The notes under the pieces were generated by a model, which did not search any database, had not been told where the DNA came from, and was given only the letters and a program-made list of their open reading frames with translations. From positions 1-5,255 of the forward strand of contig DAOWCY010000318.1 in NCBI GenBank assembly GCA_030639305.1: 5,255 bases of DNA, read 5' to 3'. The position numbers were made by a program, and so were the translations under genes. This DNA comes from JAGLQA01 sp023135565 (GTDB taxonomy: Bacteria; Acidobacteriota; Aminicenantia; UBA2199). Position 1 is the stretch's first letter, and each line of letters opens with the position of its first letter. Positions 1 to 4,877 of the stretch are shown in pieces.

Positions 1-89
1 CCGGATATACAAATCTCTCTTTTTATGGTTTTTTACTACCTGGGAGGGGAGAAGATTAAAGGATTTTGTGGGTTATTTTGTGAACAAAC

Positions 90-131
90 GGCTCACTTTA
101 TCTGAGCAAAAGTGGGTCAATTTATCTGAGC
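90..131. repeat. Two 18-bp direct repeats, 24-bp period
   Basis: GGCTCACTTTATCTGAGC (90-107) and GGGTCAATTTATCTGAGC (114-131) match at 16 of 18 positions and share the exact 11-mer TTTATCTGAGC. A weaker third copy may lie at 70-85. The first copy is also an imperfect hairpin (GCTCA/TGAGC). Tandem subterminal repeats of this type are typical of the ends of some insertion sequences, for example the IS21 family, where they bind transposase. No transposase reading frame is visible in 1-216, so the assignment to an element end is an inference; paired operators for an unseen gene to the left are the alternative. Confidence 0.55.
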
Positions 132-137
132 GCTATA

Positions 138-180
138 GAGGGGGCTGTCGATTCTTTGGGCAGCCCCCTCACGGCTTTTT
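138..180 (+). terminator. Rho-independent terminator, rightward
   Basis: A perfect 10-bp GC-rich stem, GAGGGGGCTG (138-147) with CAGCCCCCTC (161-170), encloses a 13-nt loop. Five T residues follow at 176-180, separated from the stem by ACGGC. The T tract is on the plus-strand side, so it would end a plus-strand transcript entering from the left of the window. The stem would also form in the leftward transcript of the toxin-antitoxin operon, but no U tract follows it in that direction. The offset of the T tract lowers confidence. Confidence 0.55.
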
Positions 181-216
181 CGTCACATTATCAAACACCG
201 CGGTATGTTAGACAAC

Positions 217-450
217 TCAGTGTCCATCAGACTCCGGTCTTCTCCCTTCTTTAATAAATTGAACGATCTCTTCCGAAGTTAAATCGCTGTCGATTCCCTC
301 GATATCGAGAGGAGACCCTCTTTTTTTTTCAGGACGCAGGATGAACACCCGGCCATCTTTTCTTTTTATGCGTACCTCCCCTTCTCTAATGGATTCCTCC
401 AATAAAGACAGAAGGTTTTGTCTGGCATTTGAATATGTATAAACCATCAT
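217..450 (-). CDS. Phd/YefM-like antitoxin of a type II TA pair
   Basis: This is a 77-residue protein. The N-terminal half (about 1-45) starts MMVYTYSNARQNLLSLL and continues with a basic beta-strand stretch (VRIKRKDGRVFILRP), as in Phd/YefM-family antitoxins, which dimerise and bind operator DNA through this part. The C-terminal half is acidic and helical (SPLDIEGIDSDLTSEEIVQFI), as expected for the segment that wraps the toxin. It lies 2 nt downstream of the PIN toxin stop codon and has its own strong Shine-Dalgarno GGAGG at 458-462, 7 nt before the ATG and inside the toxin's 3' end, so translation is probably coupled and boosted. Toxin neutralisation and autoregulation of the promoter at 880-908 are inferred from the family and context. 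Met2 at 447 is an alternative start. The exact antitoxin subfamily is a recognition call without a database search. Confidence 0.8.
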   Translation of the reverse strand: MMVYTYSNARQNLLSLLEESIREGEVRIKRKDGRVFILRPEKKRGSPLDIEGIDSDLTSEEIVQFIKEGRRPESDGH

Positions 451-452
451 GA

Positions 453-848
453 TTAAACCTCCAACACTTTTATCCCATATTCCCGGGCTGCGTATTTTAA
501 TCCTTTATCTAAGGTTAACAATGGAGCCCGGATATTATGGGCACAGCAAATGATGTATGCATCGTAGGCATAAATATTCAATTGATGAGCGATGCGCAAA
601 GAATCTTCAATACGAATATCGACAAACTGGACCGGGATATATTTATACGATTTCACTGCCTTGAGAACTTGAGCTTCGGTAATTCTTTTTCGTTTCATCA
701 TTGCTGAAAAAGCATTGCCGATTTCCCAATGAATGGAACGGGGGGCAATCATATCGGCTCCATCTGTCAATTGAATTAATCTTTCTTTAGTCGGTTCATT
801 GACGATAACAGCGATCACAACTGATGTATCGATTACAATCTGCATCAT
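453..848 (-). CDS. vapC: PIN-domain (VapC-like) ribonuclease toxin
   Basis: This 131-residue protein has one PIN domain over its whole length, the normal size for VapC toxins. The acidic metal-binding residues are all visible: Asp7 in VIDTSVV, Glu42 in HWEIGNA, Asp96 in AYDAYI and Asp114 in LTLDKGL. Such toxins are Mg/Mn-dependent endoribonucleases that cut tRNA or rRNA and stop growth until bound by the antitoxin. The frame is open up to 983, but the start at 848 (or 845, Met2) is preferred: GGAGAA lies at 851-856, homologues begin just before the VIDTS strand, and the longer version would run through a near-consensus promoter and its operator palindrome. Spacing of GGAG to the ATG is 4 nt for 848 and 7 nt for 845, slightly favouring 845. 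The toxin gene comes first in the operon, the reverse of most vapBC loci. The intact active site argues that it is functional. Confidence 0.88.
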   Translation of the reverse strand: MMQIVIDTSVVIAVIVNEPTKERLIQLTDGADMIAPRSIHWEIGNAFSAMMKRKRITEAQVLKAVKSYKYIPVQFVDIRIEDSLRIAHQLNIYAYDAYIICCAHNIRAPLLTLDKGLKYAAREYGIKVLEV

Positions 849-873
849 AATTCTCCATATAAAAGCGCATCCC

Positions 874-908
874 TGTACAATTGTACAACATAGCTGTGGG
901 TTTGTCAA
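874..908 (-). promoter_or_regulatory. TA-operon promoter with -10 box inside a 14-bp palindrome
   Basis: Reading the minus strand, TTGACA (908-903, a perfect -35) is followed by a 17-bp spacer and TACAAT (885-880, one mismatch from the consensus -10). The -10 lies within the perfect palindrome TGTACAATTGTACA (874-887). The start of transcription should fall near 873, giving a leader of about 25 nt before the toxin ATG. A palindrome covering the -10 of a TA operon is the expected position for an autoregulatory operator bound by the antitoxin or toxin-antitoxin complex; binding itself is inferred. Confidence 0.8.
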
Positions 909-959
909 CTTTTTTGAAAAAAATCTTCCGAATTGCTTAACTTGCAGTCTGTCGTGTTT

Positions 960-1088
960 ACATGGGCTGGGGAGCGATTCCACGAAATGGGTAGAAGTCC
1001 TTCTCTCCTCCGCACTTCGGAACTCCGGTGTCGGAGTTTTTAACCCCGGCGGCGAAGTTTTGAAGTGCCCCGGGCAACGCAGCCGCGG
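960..1088. other. GC-rich intergenic region with nested inverted repeats
   Basis: I see no gene here. The stretch contains AGAAG/CTTCT (993-1004), an outer 7-bp pair GCACTTC (1012-1018) with GAAGTGC (1062-1068) enclosing the hairpin at 1021-1038, an alternative partner CGAAGT (1053-1058) for ACTTCG (1014-1019), and the 10-bp palindrome AGCCGCGGCT (1081-1090) which touches the transporter stop codon. The density of pairing suggests a structured RNA or the relic of a mobile-element end. I could not match it to a known family. Confidence 0.4.
1021..1041 (+). terminator. Terminator-like hairpin with T tract, plus strand
   Basis: AACTCCG (1021-1027) and CGGAGTT (1032-1038) form a perfect 7-bp stem closed by the tetraloop GTGT, followed by a run of T to 1041. 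The polarity is plus, although both neighbouring genes are on the minus strand, so it ends no annotated transcript. For the leftward transporter transcript the hairpin would form 50-70 nt after the stop codon, but without a U tract. It may belong to an unrecognised plus-strand RNA. Confidence 0.5.
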
Positions 1089-1541
1089 CTACACGAGCTC
1101 ACCGGCAAAATAAGATGAATTCTTAACCAGCACCACTGTGGGCAGGTCTTTTACTAAACTGATCATACGCTCCGCGTAAGATTCCTCTTCTCCGGGTTTA
1201 GGCTCGGCTAATCCCATAAATACCACTTCCGCGGACTGCGACTCCTTCTTGATCAACTCCAACATCGACTGACCGCTCTCTAAAAGAAAAACCCTGGATT
1301 CAGCCTCGATGCGAATCTCACGAATCATCCGGTCAAGACTCTCCTGGGTGGCTTCTTTCTCTTCCTGGCTGATGACCACACTATTAATATTAATCACGGT
1401 ATCCCGCCAATCCTGGTTTAAAGAGAGCAAATGAGCCAGCAGCAGCATCATGTCGCCATTGTTCTTCTTGCCGCCCCACCAAATATCTATCCGGTTGTTT
1501 TTTCCAAAAGTTTTCCCCTCGGCAAACTTGCAAATAATCAT
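1089..1541 (-). CDS. C-terminal cytosolic part of the interrupted SLC12-like transporter
   Basis: These 150 codons continue the transporter frame directly after the in-frame TGA at 1551-1553 (TGA, three codons RKS, then this ATG). The sequence RIDIWWGGKKNNGDMMLLLA (17-36), followed by HLLSLNQDWR, is the conserved end of the C-terminal regulatory domain of cation-chloride cotransporters, and the rest alternates helices and strands to a stop at 1089. There is no membrane segment and no second stop, so the region still looks selected. It could be made as a separate polypeptide: AGGTGA (1556-1551) lies 9 nt before the ATG and includes the TGA itself, so ribosomes ending the upstream frame could re-initiate. 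Otherwise it is the untranslated 3' end of a pseudogene, or the tail of one 729-residue or longer protein if the TGA is read through or is a sequencing error. Confidence 0.72.
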   Translation of the reverse strand: MIICKFAEGKTFGKNNRIDIWWGGKKNNGDMMLLLAHLLSLNQDWRDTVININSVVISQEEKEATQESLDRMIREIRIEAESRVFLLESGQSMLELIKKESQSAEVVFMGLAEPKPGEEESYAERMISLVKDLPTVVLVKNSSYFAGELV

Positions 1542-1550
1542 CGACTTTCT

Positions 1551-1553
1551 TCA
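1551..1553 (-). other. In-frame TGA interrupting the transporter frame
   Basis: On the minus strand the frame runs ...CGC CGC ATC GGC AGG TGA AGA AAG TCG ATG..., with both halves in the same frame and no insertion or deletion. The stop falls within the cytosolic domain between MRRIGR and MIICKFAEG. One substitution would restore a sense codon (for example TTA, CGA or TGG). No other gene in this window shows internal TGA codons, so general TGA reassignment is unsupported. Confidence 0.85.
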
Positions 1554-3281
1554 CCTGCCGATGCGGCGCATGATCTTGAAATAGGACATTAAACGCTCCT
1601 TTTTCTTAGACCAGCCGAACATCACCGTATTGGACGTCAGCCCGGCTATGCCGTTCGCCTGCACGGTCATTTCCACGCCTTCCTCGAAAGTGGACGCCAC
1701 ATGCACTTCCGAAAATGTCCGCAGCCCCTGTTCTAAAAGAAATTCATCAGTCTCCGCCGCCAGCCTGTTTAAGTCTTCATCTACTTCTTCGAGGTTCCCT
1801 TCCATCATCCGGCACACGGTGACGATACCCCGTTTCTGGTTGAGCCAATCGGCTAACTGCACCAAATTGAGCCTCTTTTTCACATCGCCGCAAAAAAGGA
1901 GGATCATGGGCCGCCAGTCCCGGGACCTGGGCGGCAGCATTTTTAATTTTTCTAAGGAGCTTTTTATCATGGAGTAGAGCAGGCCGCGGCGCAGGTCGCC
2001 GAAAGCAGCGGTCATGGACCTACTGCGCAGCCACATCCAGAGGCCCAACTCTATCAGAATCGCCGCGATGCAGGCCACTTTGTTGATGAGAAACATCACC
2101 GCGATACTACCCCCGGCCGCAGCAAAAGACAGGTACCAGCGCACTTTGATCCGCGGCCGGAAAGAGGGGTCGCCGATTAAGCCCTCTAAACCGGCCACTA
2201 AGTTGATAGAGGTATAAAATGTCAGGAAAAACATAGTTACTACCGGGGCAATAGAATTCAGATCGCCTATCAAAACAGCTAAAAGCGATATACCCCCGGT
2301 TAAATATATCGAGATCGTGGGTTCGCCGCTTTTAGGAGACACTTTCCCGAAAACCCGGGGCGCAATCCGGTCCGTGGCCAATGCCTGGAGCACCCGCGGT
2401 CCGGCCAGGATACTGCCGATAGCGGAAGAGAGAATCGCGCCCCACATACCGGGAAAAATCAAAAAAGAAACCACTGCGATCTCTTTCCAGATCAAACTGT
2501 TGTTCACCAGGTCCCCGGCAGGAGCCGCGAAAGCCAGCAGCACGGAAACTCCCATATAAACGATATAACCGCAAATCACAGCACCCACACTGCCTAAGGG
2601 GATAGATTTAGAGGGGTCTTTCAGGTCCCCGGACAACCCCACCCCGGCAGTGAACCCGGTGACAGCCGGGAAAAACACAGCCAGCACCACCCAGAAACCC
2701 GCCGCCCCTTCACCGATGCCGGTTAAAACCGGGGGATGCGGTTTTGACAGCACCCCGGCGGCCATCACGCCGATAGAGACGAATACCGCTGCCATCAAAG
2801 GAATCTGGATTTTCAGGGTCAGGGCGGCGCTTCTTGCCGCCACCAGCGTAATAACTACTATAATCACGGCGGCCGCCGGTTGAAGAGGCAGTCCCGGCCA
2901 AACGAAGCGCAGGCTTTCAGCCAGGCCGAAAGCATAGAGGGTCACCGAAACGGCCCTGGCCAGGTAGAGGGGCACCCCGATGGCGCCGCCCATTTCCAGG
3001 CCCAGGCTTCTCGATATGAGGAAGTATTCGCCGCCCACGCCCACCTGCATATTGGTGGCCACCGATGAAACCGAAAGGGAAGTAATAAAGGTAATGGAAG
3101 TGGAAATGGTGACGATGAGCAGTGCTTTGAAGAGGCCGACGTTTCCCACCATCCAGCCGAAGCGCAGGTACATAATGACGCCTAAGATGGTGAGCAGGGA
3201 AGGGGTAAAAACGCCCATAAAAGTGCCGAATTTATGGTGACTTTGCGGCAGTTGATTATCGTTATTTGTCGAGTCGCTCAT
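1551..3281 (-). CDS. SLC12-like cation-chloride cotransporter / APC permease, membrane part
   Basis: The 576-codon part contains the complete APC-fold membrane domain (about 18-420, roughly 12 hydrophobic segments) and the first half of the cytosolic domain (from about 421, with DWRPMILLF at 455-463). Family motifs are GVFTPSLLTILGV (23-35) in TM1, FFPAVTGFTAG (203-213) with SGDLKDPSKSIPLG (217-230) in and after TM6, and GPRVLQALATD (294-304) after TM8. Tyr116 matches the TM3 tyrosine that contacts K+ in NKCC proteins, and the pair Ser285-Ser286 matches the TM8 serines of the Na+ site, so it looks closer to Na+-coupled than to KCC members. This site comparison is from memory; the bacterial substrate is unknown and could be an amino acid. 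The start at 3281 is followed by a hydrophilic N-tail, and only a weak GTGAAG precedes it. Translation ends at the in-frame TGA, losing the last 150 codons of a normal-length (about 730) protein. Gene order is monocistronic. Confidence 0.85.
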   Translation of the reverse strand: MSDSTNNDNQLPQSHHKFGTFMGVFTPSLLTILGVIMYLRFGWMVGNVGLFKALLIVTISTSITFITSLSVSSVATNMQVGVGGEYFLISRSLGLEMGGAIGVPLYLARAVSVTLYAFGLAESLRFVWPGLPLQPAAAVIIVVITLVAARSAALTLKIQIPLMAAVFVSIGVMAAGVLSKPHPPVLTGIGEGAAGFWVVLAVFFPAVTGFTAGVGLSGDLKDPSKSIPLGSVGAVICGYIVYMGVSVLLAFAAPAGDLVNNSLIWKEIAVVSFLIFPGMWGAILSSAIGSILAGPRVLQALATDRIAPRVFGKVSPKSGEPTISIYLTGGISLLAVLIGDLNSIAPVVTMFFLTFYTSINLVAGLEGLIGDPSFRPRIKVRWYLSFAAAGGSIAVMFLINKVACIAAILIELGLWMWLRSRSMTAAFGDLRRGLLYSMIKSSLEKLKMLPPRSRDWRPMILLFCGDVKKRLNLVQLADWLNQKRGIVTVCRMMEGNLEEVDEDLNRLAAETDEFLLEQGLRTFSEVHVASTFEEGVEMTVQANGIAGLTSNTVMFGWSKKKERLMSYFKIMRRIGR

Positions 3282-3326
3282 TGTAGTACTTCACATGTAA
3301 TGGTTTAGCCCAAATAATAAGGCTTC

Positions 3327-3356
3327 TATTCTATAGAATAATTCAACTTTTTGCAA
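3327..3356 (-). promoter_or_regulatory. Probable transporter promoter over a 14-bp palindrome
   Basis: On the minus strand TTGCAA (3356-3351) and TAGAAT (3333-3328) are separated by 17 bp, giving a start near 3321 and a leader of about 40 nt to the ATG at 3281. The -10 box lies in the perfect palindrome TATTCTATAGAATA (3327-3340), which might be an operator. Both hexamers deviate from consensus and the region is AT-rich, so chance is possible. Confidence 0.5.
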
Positions 3357-3468
3357 GCCCCCTGAAAAAACCTAAAAATCCCATCAATATACGAAAACCT
3401 CTGTGCAGTCTGCGTAAACCGGTTAATTTTTTTTCTAAACGTATTGCTCATCAAAAGTTTTTGGAAGT

Positions 3469-3509
3469 CCAGAAACCTTTTTTCAAAAAGGTTTTTGGCC
3501 GCCGGAGGC
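3469..3509. repeat. REP-like hairpin with GC-rich tail
   Basis: AAACCTTTTT (3473-3482) and AAAAAGGTTT (3485-3494) are perfectly complementary; with one G-T pair the stem extends out to CC (3469-3470) and GG (3497-3498), 14 pairs in all. It is followed at once by GCCGCCGGAGGC. From memory, hairpins with a CCGCCGGAGGC tail recur between genes of Desulfovibrio-like bacteria; I cannot verify that here. It lies between two divergent genes, so it is not needed as a terminator for either. A dispersed intergenic repeat is the best reading. Confidence 0.5.
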
Positions 3510-3570
3510 AAAGTTGATAGGAAATTTGGGAAATATTTGATCTTTTATCTGCCGCGGAATGGAGCAGTTT

Positions 3571-3624
3571 AACTAAAGTCCTATAGCAAATACAGCCGTA
3601 TACAACTTTAGTTTTATTTTTTTA
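3571..3624 (+). repeat. 9-bp inverted repeat followed by T-rich tail
   Basis: AACTAAAGT (3571-3579) pairs perfectly with ACTTTAGTT (3605-3613) around a 25-nt loop that contains a further 4-bp pair (TATA at 3582-3585 and 3599-3602). The plus-strand side continues GTTTTATTTTTTT, so it could act as a weak terminator against read-through from the left, or mark the end of a small element. No plus-strand gene lies upstream of it. Confidence 0.4.
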
Positions 3625-3661
3625 AAATGGAATTAATACCAAATTTAGTACTTTTGATGGA

Positions 3662-3689
3662 TTGATTTTTAAAAGTTCTATCTTATAAT
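3662..3689 (+). promoter_or_regulatory. Probable promoter of the protease gene
   Basis: TTGATT (3662-3667) and a perfect TATAAT (3684-3689) are separated by 16 bp. The predicted start, near 3696, leaves an untranslated leader of about 190 nt before the protease ATG, unusually long and rich in hairpins. The surroundings are AT-rich, but the placement fits the only plus-strand gene downstream. Confidence 0.65.
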
Positions 3690-3694
3690 ATTGT

Positions 3695-3843
3695 CGATGA
3701 TAAAAGATGTAACGGATGAAAAATGCCCCTGTCATATAAACGGGGCTATTTCTATAAAAAGCGGACGGCGTCCGCATCCTATGAGCAGCCCGGGAAATTC
3801 ATATCAGATCACATCGAGCAAAAAGTTTGTTTTTTTAGCAAAC
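3695..3843 (+). promoter_or_regulatory. Structured 5' leader of the protease mRNA (riboswitch-like, unidentified)
   Basis: Several stems can form one branched structure: a closing CGATG/CATCG (3695-3699 with 3812-3816); AAAT-GCCCC (3721-3729) with GGGGC-(T)-ATTT (3742-3751), nine pairs with one bulged T; GCGGAC/GTCCGC (3761-3766 with 3770-3775) over a GGC triloop; and TATGA/TCATA (3780-3784 with 3799-3803). GTTTG/CAAAC (3825-3829 with 3839-3843) follows around a run of seven T. Hairpins in a ring closed by a basal stem and followed by a T run upstream of a secreted protease suggest a regulatory leader. I do not recognise a known riboswitch; the c-di-GMP-I core motifs are missing. Confidence 0.42.
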
Positions 3844-3875
3844 GTTCACGAAATATAAGTAAAAGTTTAAACCAC

Positions 3876-3882
3876 AAGGAGG
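3876..3882 (+). promoter_or_regulatory. Shine-Dalgarno that fixes the protease start
   Basis: AAGGAGG lies 5 nt before the ATG at 3888. The frame is open from an earlier ATG at 3723, but that one has no comparable site and would place 55 hydrophilic residues in front of a textbook signal peptide. This site decides the start. Confidence 0.9.
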
Positions 3883-3887
3883 TTTAC

Positions 3888-4826
3888 ATGAAAAAGTTAT
3901 TTTTTAAAGGTATGTTTGTGTTGTTTGCCGTAACGGTAATGGTGTTGGCCGTGTATCAATTCCCGGTCAAAGCGATCGATGAAGGACCGCGGCACAGCGG
4001 TATCGAAAGAATGGTTAGGATCGAGGCCGAACTGGCCGAAATGAGAGCCGAAATCAAAGCCGACGGGCATAAGTTTACCGTAGGTCATAACCCCGCAGCC
4101 AAATACACCATCGCAGAGTTATGCAGCTTAGACCGCAGTAAAGCTATCCCCCTGGACCATGCCCTCAGGAATATCCGGGAAAACCCGGAACTGAAAAGAA
4201 CCAAAGCTTTACCCTCTGCTTTCACCGGTTATGCCACCTCCATTAAAGACCAGGGCAGCTGCGGAAGCTGCTGGTGTTTTGCCGCAGTCGGCTTGATGGA
4301 GGCCATGATCTTAAAGAAAGACGGCGTAGAAATCGATCTTTCGGAACAGCATATGCTCGACTGTAATCCCTGGGGTTGGGGCTGCAACGGCGGCTTCTGG
4401 CCCAACGACATGCTGGTTGACACCGGCTCTCCCTATGAGAGCTGCTATCCTTACTTAGCCTATGAAACTCCCTGCGACAGCAGTTGCCCTATCGACTATA
4501 CCATCCAGGCCTGGTATTTTGTCACCGAAGACAATGTAGTGCCCCCCACTGAGCTTATCAAGGAGGCCATTTACACTTACGGAGCAGTCGGCGCCGGTGT
4601 TTATGTAGACAGGTGGTTCCAGATGTACACCAGCGGTGTGCTGACCAGGTGCAAGAGAAATGTCAACTGGACCAACCACGCCATTATGCTCTGCGGTTGG
4701 GACGACGCCAAAGGCGCCTGGCTGTTGAAGAATTCCTGGGGCACCGGCTGGGGTGAAAACGGCTATATGTGGATTCAATATGGCTGTGATAAAGCCGGCG
4801 ACGGCGCTCATTACTTTATCTATTAA
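3888..4826 (+). CDS. Secreted papain-family (C1A) cysteine protease
   Basis: The 312-residue protein begins with a signal peptide (MKKLFFKG, hydrophobic core about 9-22, likely cleavage after Ala29). A short propeptide (about 30-107) includes EMRAEIKADGHKFTVGHNPA, resembling bacterial C1A prodomains. The mature enzyme starts near LPSAF (109). The catalytic set is complete: Gln122 of the oxyanion hole and nucleophile Cys128 in DQGSCGSCW, His264 in TNHAIMLCGW, Asn282 in LLKNSWGTGWGENGY. LSEQHMLDC (151-159) and GCNGG (165-169) are further papain hallmarks, and spare cysteines fit disulfides such as 125-166. Cys130 after the catalytic CW replaces the usual Ala. No dockerin, lectin or anchor domain follows, so the product is probably released outside the cell or into the periplasm and degrades protein. 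The gene has its own promoter and a long leader; the only downstream terminator is at 4974-5045, so its transcript may include the RNA element there. Confidence 0.93.
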   Translation: MKKLFFKGMFVLFAVTVMVLAVYQFPVKAIDEGPRHSGIERMVRIEAELAEMRAEIKADGHKFTVGHNPAAKYTIAELCSLDRSKAIPLDHALRNIRENPELKRTKALPSAFTGYATSIKDQGSCGSCWCFAAVGLMEAMILKKDGVEIDLSEQHMLDCNPWGWGCNGGFWPNDMLVDTGSPYESCYPYLAYETPCDSSCPIDYTIQAWYFVTEDNVVPPTELIKEAIYTYGAVGAGVYVDRWFQMYTSGVLTRCKRNVNWTNHAIMLCGWDDAKGAWLLKNSWGTGWGENGYMWIQYGCDKAGDGAHYFIY

Positions 4827-4877
4827 AACAATAGTCCGCTGCCCTCTTTTCGGCACGTTACAATGCTGAACTCAGGG

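Noticed and set aside
849..983. N-terminal extension of the toxin frame to an ATG at 983
   Set aside because: It would run through the TTGACA/TACAAT promoter and the operator palindrome, has no ribosome binding site, and the PIN fold begins right after the internal ATG.
1012..1068. tRNA-like fold with a 7-bp outer stem
   Set aside because: The span is 57 nt, there is no T-loop (TTCGANNC) or D-loop pattern and no anticodon arm in the right place.
799..1113. 104-codon plus-strand open frame
   Set aside because: It is antisense to the toxin start and the promoter region, shows no recognisable domain and no ribosome binding site; its latter half is explained by inverted repeats.
1551..1553. TGA used as a sense codon throughout the genome
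   Set aside because: No other gene in the window has an internal TGA, and the antitoxin ends at a TGA at a natural family length.
3326..3511. 61-codon minus-strand frame upstream of the transporter
   Set aside because: It covers the REP-like hairpin and the transporter promoter, has low-complexity composition and no ribosome binding site.
3695..3816. c-di-GMP-I (GEMM) riboswitch in the protease leader
   Set aside because: The conserved CACGCACAGGGCAAACC-type and GCAAAGCC core strings are absent; only vague GAAAAATG and AGCCCGGG likenesses remain.
3723..3887. 55-residue upstream extension of the protease from the ATG at 3723
   Set aside because: No Shine-Dalgarno, hydrophilic sequence in front of a clear signal peptide, and a strong AAGGAGG before the ATG at 3888.
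4455..4856. 133-codon minus-strand frame opposite the protease
   Set aside because: It is a shadow of the protease, whose catalytic motifs are all on the plus strand.
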